A stretch of 64,000 nt of DNA from Lachnospiraceae bacterium (lineage in GTDB: Bacteria > Bacillota > Clostridia > Lachnospirales > Lachnospiraceae): NCBI GenBank assembly GCA_017473115.1, contig JAFUNC010000002.1, forward strand, positions 62,001 to 126,000. The letters run 5' to 3'. Positions 63,018-64,000 of this stretch are shown here, in pieces. Position 1 is the first letter of the stretch. Each line of letters opens with the position of its first letter. Both the position numbers and the translations under genes were made by a program. The notes beneath the pieces are model-generated. The model had not been told where the DNA came from and did not search any database. It saw only the letters and a program-made list of their open reading frames with translations.

Positions 63018-64000
63018 ATGGTTAAGTTTACATTTACCGGAGGGGTTCATCCGTATGACGGAAAGGAACTTTCCAAGGAAAAACCTATTAGAGAATATTT
63101 GCCCAAAGGGGATATGGTTTACCCTTTGTCCCAACATATCGGAGCACCGGCAAAGCCTATTGTAAAAAAAGGTGATTATGTGCTGGTGGGGCAAAAAATA
63201 GCAGAGGCAGACGGTTATGTATCCGCACCGATTTATGCTACGGTTTCCGGAACGGTAAAAGCCATTGAACCCTGTCGCGTAGTGACGGGAGATGGTGTTA
63301 TGTCGATTGTGGTAGAGAATGACGGTGAATACAAGGAAGTGATTTTTCATCAGCCTAAAGCAGTGGAATTACTTTTAAAAGAAGATATCTTAAAATTAAT
63401 TCAGGAGGCCGGTGTTGTGGGAATGGGAGGAGCCGGATTCCCGACACATGTGAAGTTGGCGCCAAAAGATCCGGAAGAGATTGATTTTGTGGTAATTAAT
63501 TGTGCGGAGTGTGAGCCTTATTTAACCAGCGATTACCGACGAATGATGGAAGAACCGGAAAAACTGGTGGAAGGATTGCGTATTATTCTTCGCCTGTTCG
63601 ATAAGGCAAGAGGAATTCTCGCAGTGGAAGACAATAAAAAAGACTGTATTCAAAAATTAAGAAATCTGACAAGAACCGACGAGCGCATTTCCGTTGCGAC
63701 GTTACATACCAAATATCCGCAGGGCTCTGAGCGACATTTGATTTATGCGGTTACCGGCAGGGCAATCAATTCTTCCAAACTTCCGGCGGATGTCGGATGT
63801 ATTGTTAATAATGTGGATACGGTTGTATCTGTTTATAACGCCGTAAAGGAAGGAAAACCGGTGATGCAACGTATTGTTACCGTAACAGGTGATTGCATTA
63901 AGGAACCACGTAATTTTATGGTTAAAATCGGTACTTCTTATGCTGAGTTAATAGAAGAGGCCGGTGGTTTTGTGAAAGAACCGGAGAAAATTGTATCCGG
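63018..64000 (+). CDS. rnfC: Rnf electron transport complex subunit C, 5' part
   Basis: The first 327 residues of RnfC, cut off by the window end (frame stays open to base 64000). RnfC is the peripheral iron-sulfur/NAD-binding subunit of the Rnf ferredoxin:NAD oxidoreductase that pumps ions. Visible marks are FTGGVHPYDGKELS, PLSQHIGAPAKPIV (barrel sandwich domain), GVVGMGGAGFPTHVKL (NADH/FMN loop) and NCAECEPYLTSDYRRM. The 4Fe-4S cysteines would be beyond the window. GGGAGAGAGGAG precedes the ATG. It should be followed by rnfDGEAB. Confidence 0.93.
   Translation, partial: MVKFTFTGGVHPYDGKELSKEKPIREYLPKGDMVYPLSQHIGAPAKPIVKKGDYVLVGQKIAEADGYVSAPIYATVSGTVKAIEPCRVVTGDGVMSIVVENDGEYKEVIFHQPKAVELLLKEDILKLIQEAGVVGMGGAGFPTHVKLAPKDPEEIDFVVINCAECEPYLTSDYRRMMEEPEKLVEGLRIILRLFDKARGILAVEDNKKDCIQKLRNLTRTDERISVATLHTKYPQGSERHLIYAVTGRAINSSKLPADVGCIVNNVDTVVSVYNAVKEGKPVMQRIVTVTGDCIKEPRNFMVKIGTSYAELIEEAGGFVKEPEKIVS

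Overview
The window reads as a chromosomal segment of an anaerobic, endospore-forming Firmicute, most likely a Lachnospiraceae member. The reasons are spore genes (gpr, spoIIP, sigK), a yerC-type regulator, an Rnf complex gene, a biotin-dependent sodium-pumping decarboxylase set, an oxygen-independent HemW-type radical SAM protein, a cytosolic GH9 cellodextrinase-like enzyme and AT-rich DNA with purine-rich ribosome binding sites. Almost all genes lie on the + strand; only yerC, rpsT and a yprB-like nuclease gene are on the minus strand. I saw no tRNA, rRNA, CRISPR array, phage or insertion sequence.

Layout: (1) 2-3699: end of rsmH, then an aromatic amino acid block (pheA, a fused aroE-aroK, aroQ). 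(2) 3932-7675: an AraC regulator and a three-gene ABC-2 exporter. (3) 7839-8937: a membrane-anchored degenerate LytM protein and yerC, convergent on a shared terminator. (4) 9163-27899: a glycan locus of about 18.7 kb that looks like one operon, with one good promoter before the DUF1836 regulator and one strong terminator after the GH9 gene. It encodes a flavoprotein with a very long charged tail, the CDP-glucose route to a 3,6-dideoxy-4-ketohexose (rfbF, rfbG, rfbH), an aldolase, a YerE-like TPP enzyme, an SDR reductase, and a GtrA/GtrB/GT-C style membrane glycosylation set. (5) 28004-36571: rpsT, then gpr, spoIIP, a YfhO membrane protein, lepA and hemW, an order resembling Bacillus with yfhO inserted. 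(6) 36756-42071: sigK, an isolated pilT, a FapA protein with an N-terminal 26-residue repeat array, and an HD-GYP response regulator. (7) 42130-47106: two D,D-carboxypeptidases flanking a metallophosphoesterase and scpAB. (8) 47296-52708: a five-gene sodium pump operon containing both a 12S-type and a 5S-type carboxyltransferase. (9) 53009-61566: rpiR-type regulator, BaiN-type flavoprotein, a GGDEF/EAL protein, cmk, ispH, rpsA, cheR. (10) 61695-64000: yprB-like exonuclease (minus) and the start of rnfC, cut by the window end.

The most distinctive system is region 4. The E1 dehydratase (PLP lysine replaced by His, four iron-sulfur cysteines) should give a CDP-3,6-dideoxy-4-ketosugar; the YerE-like TPP enzyme could add an acyl-derived branch at C-4 and the SDR reduce it, as in yersiniose synthesis. 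The added aldolase raises the possibility of a longer 2-keto acid donor and thus an unusual branched sugar. The GtrB/GtrA/GT-C proteins could then carry it over the membrane on polyprenyl phosphate. A second, independent observation is a strongly over-represented decamer, TTATGTAAAC (15 copies in 64 kb by eye), found in genes and between them.
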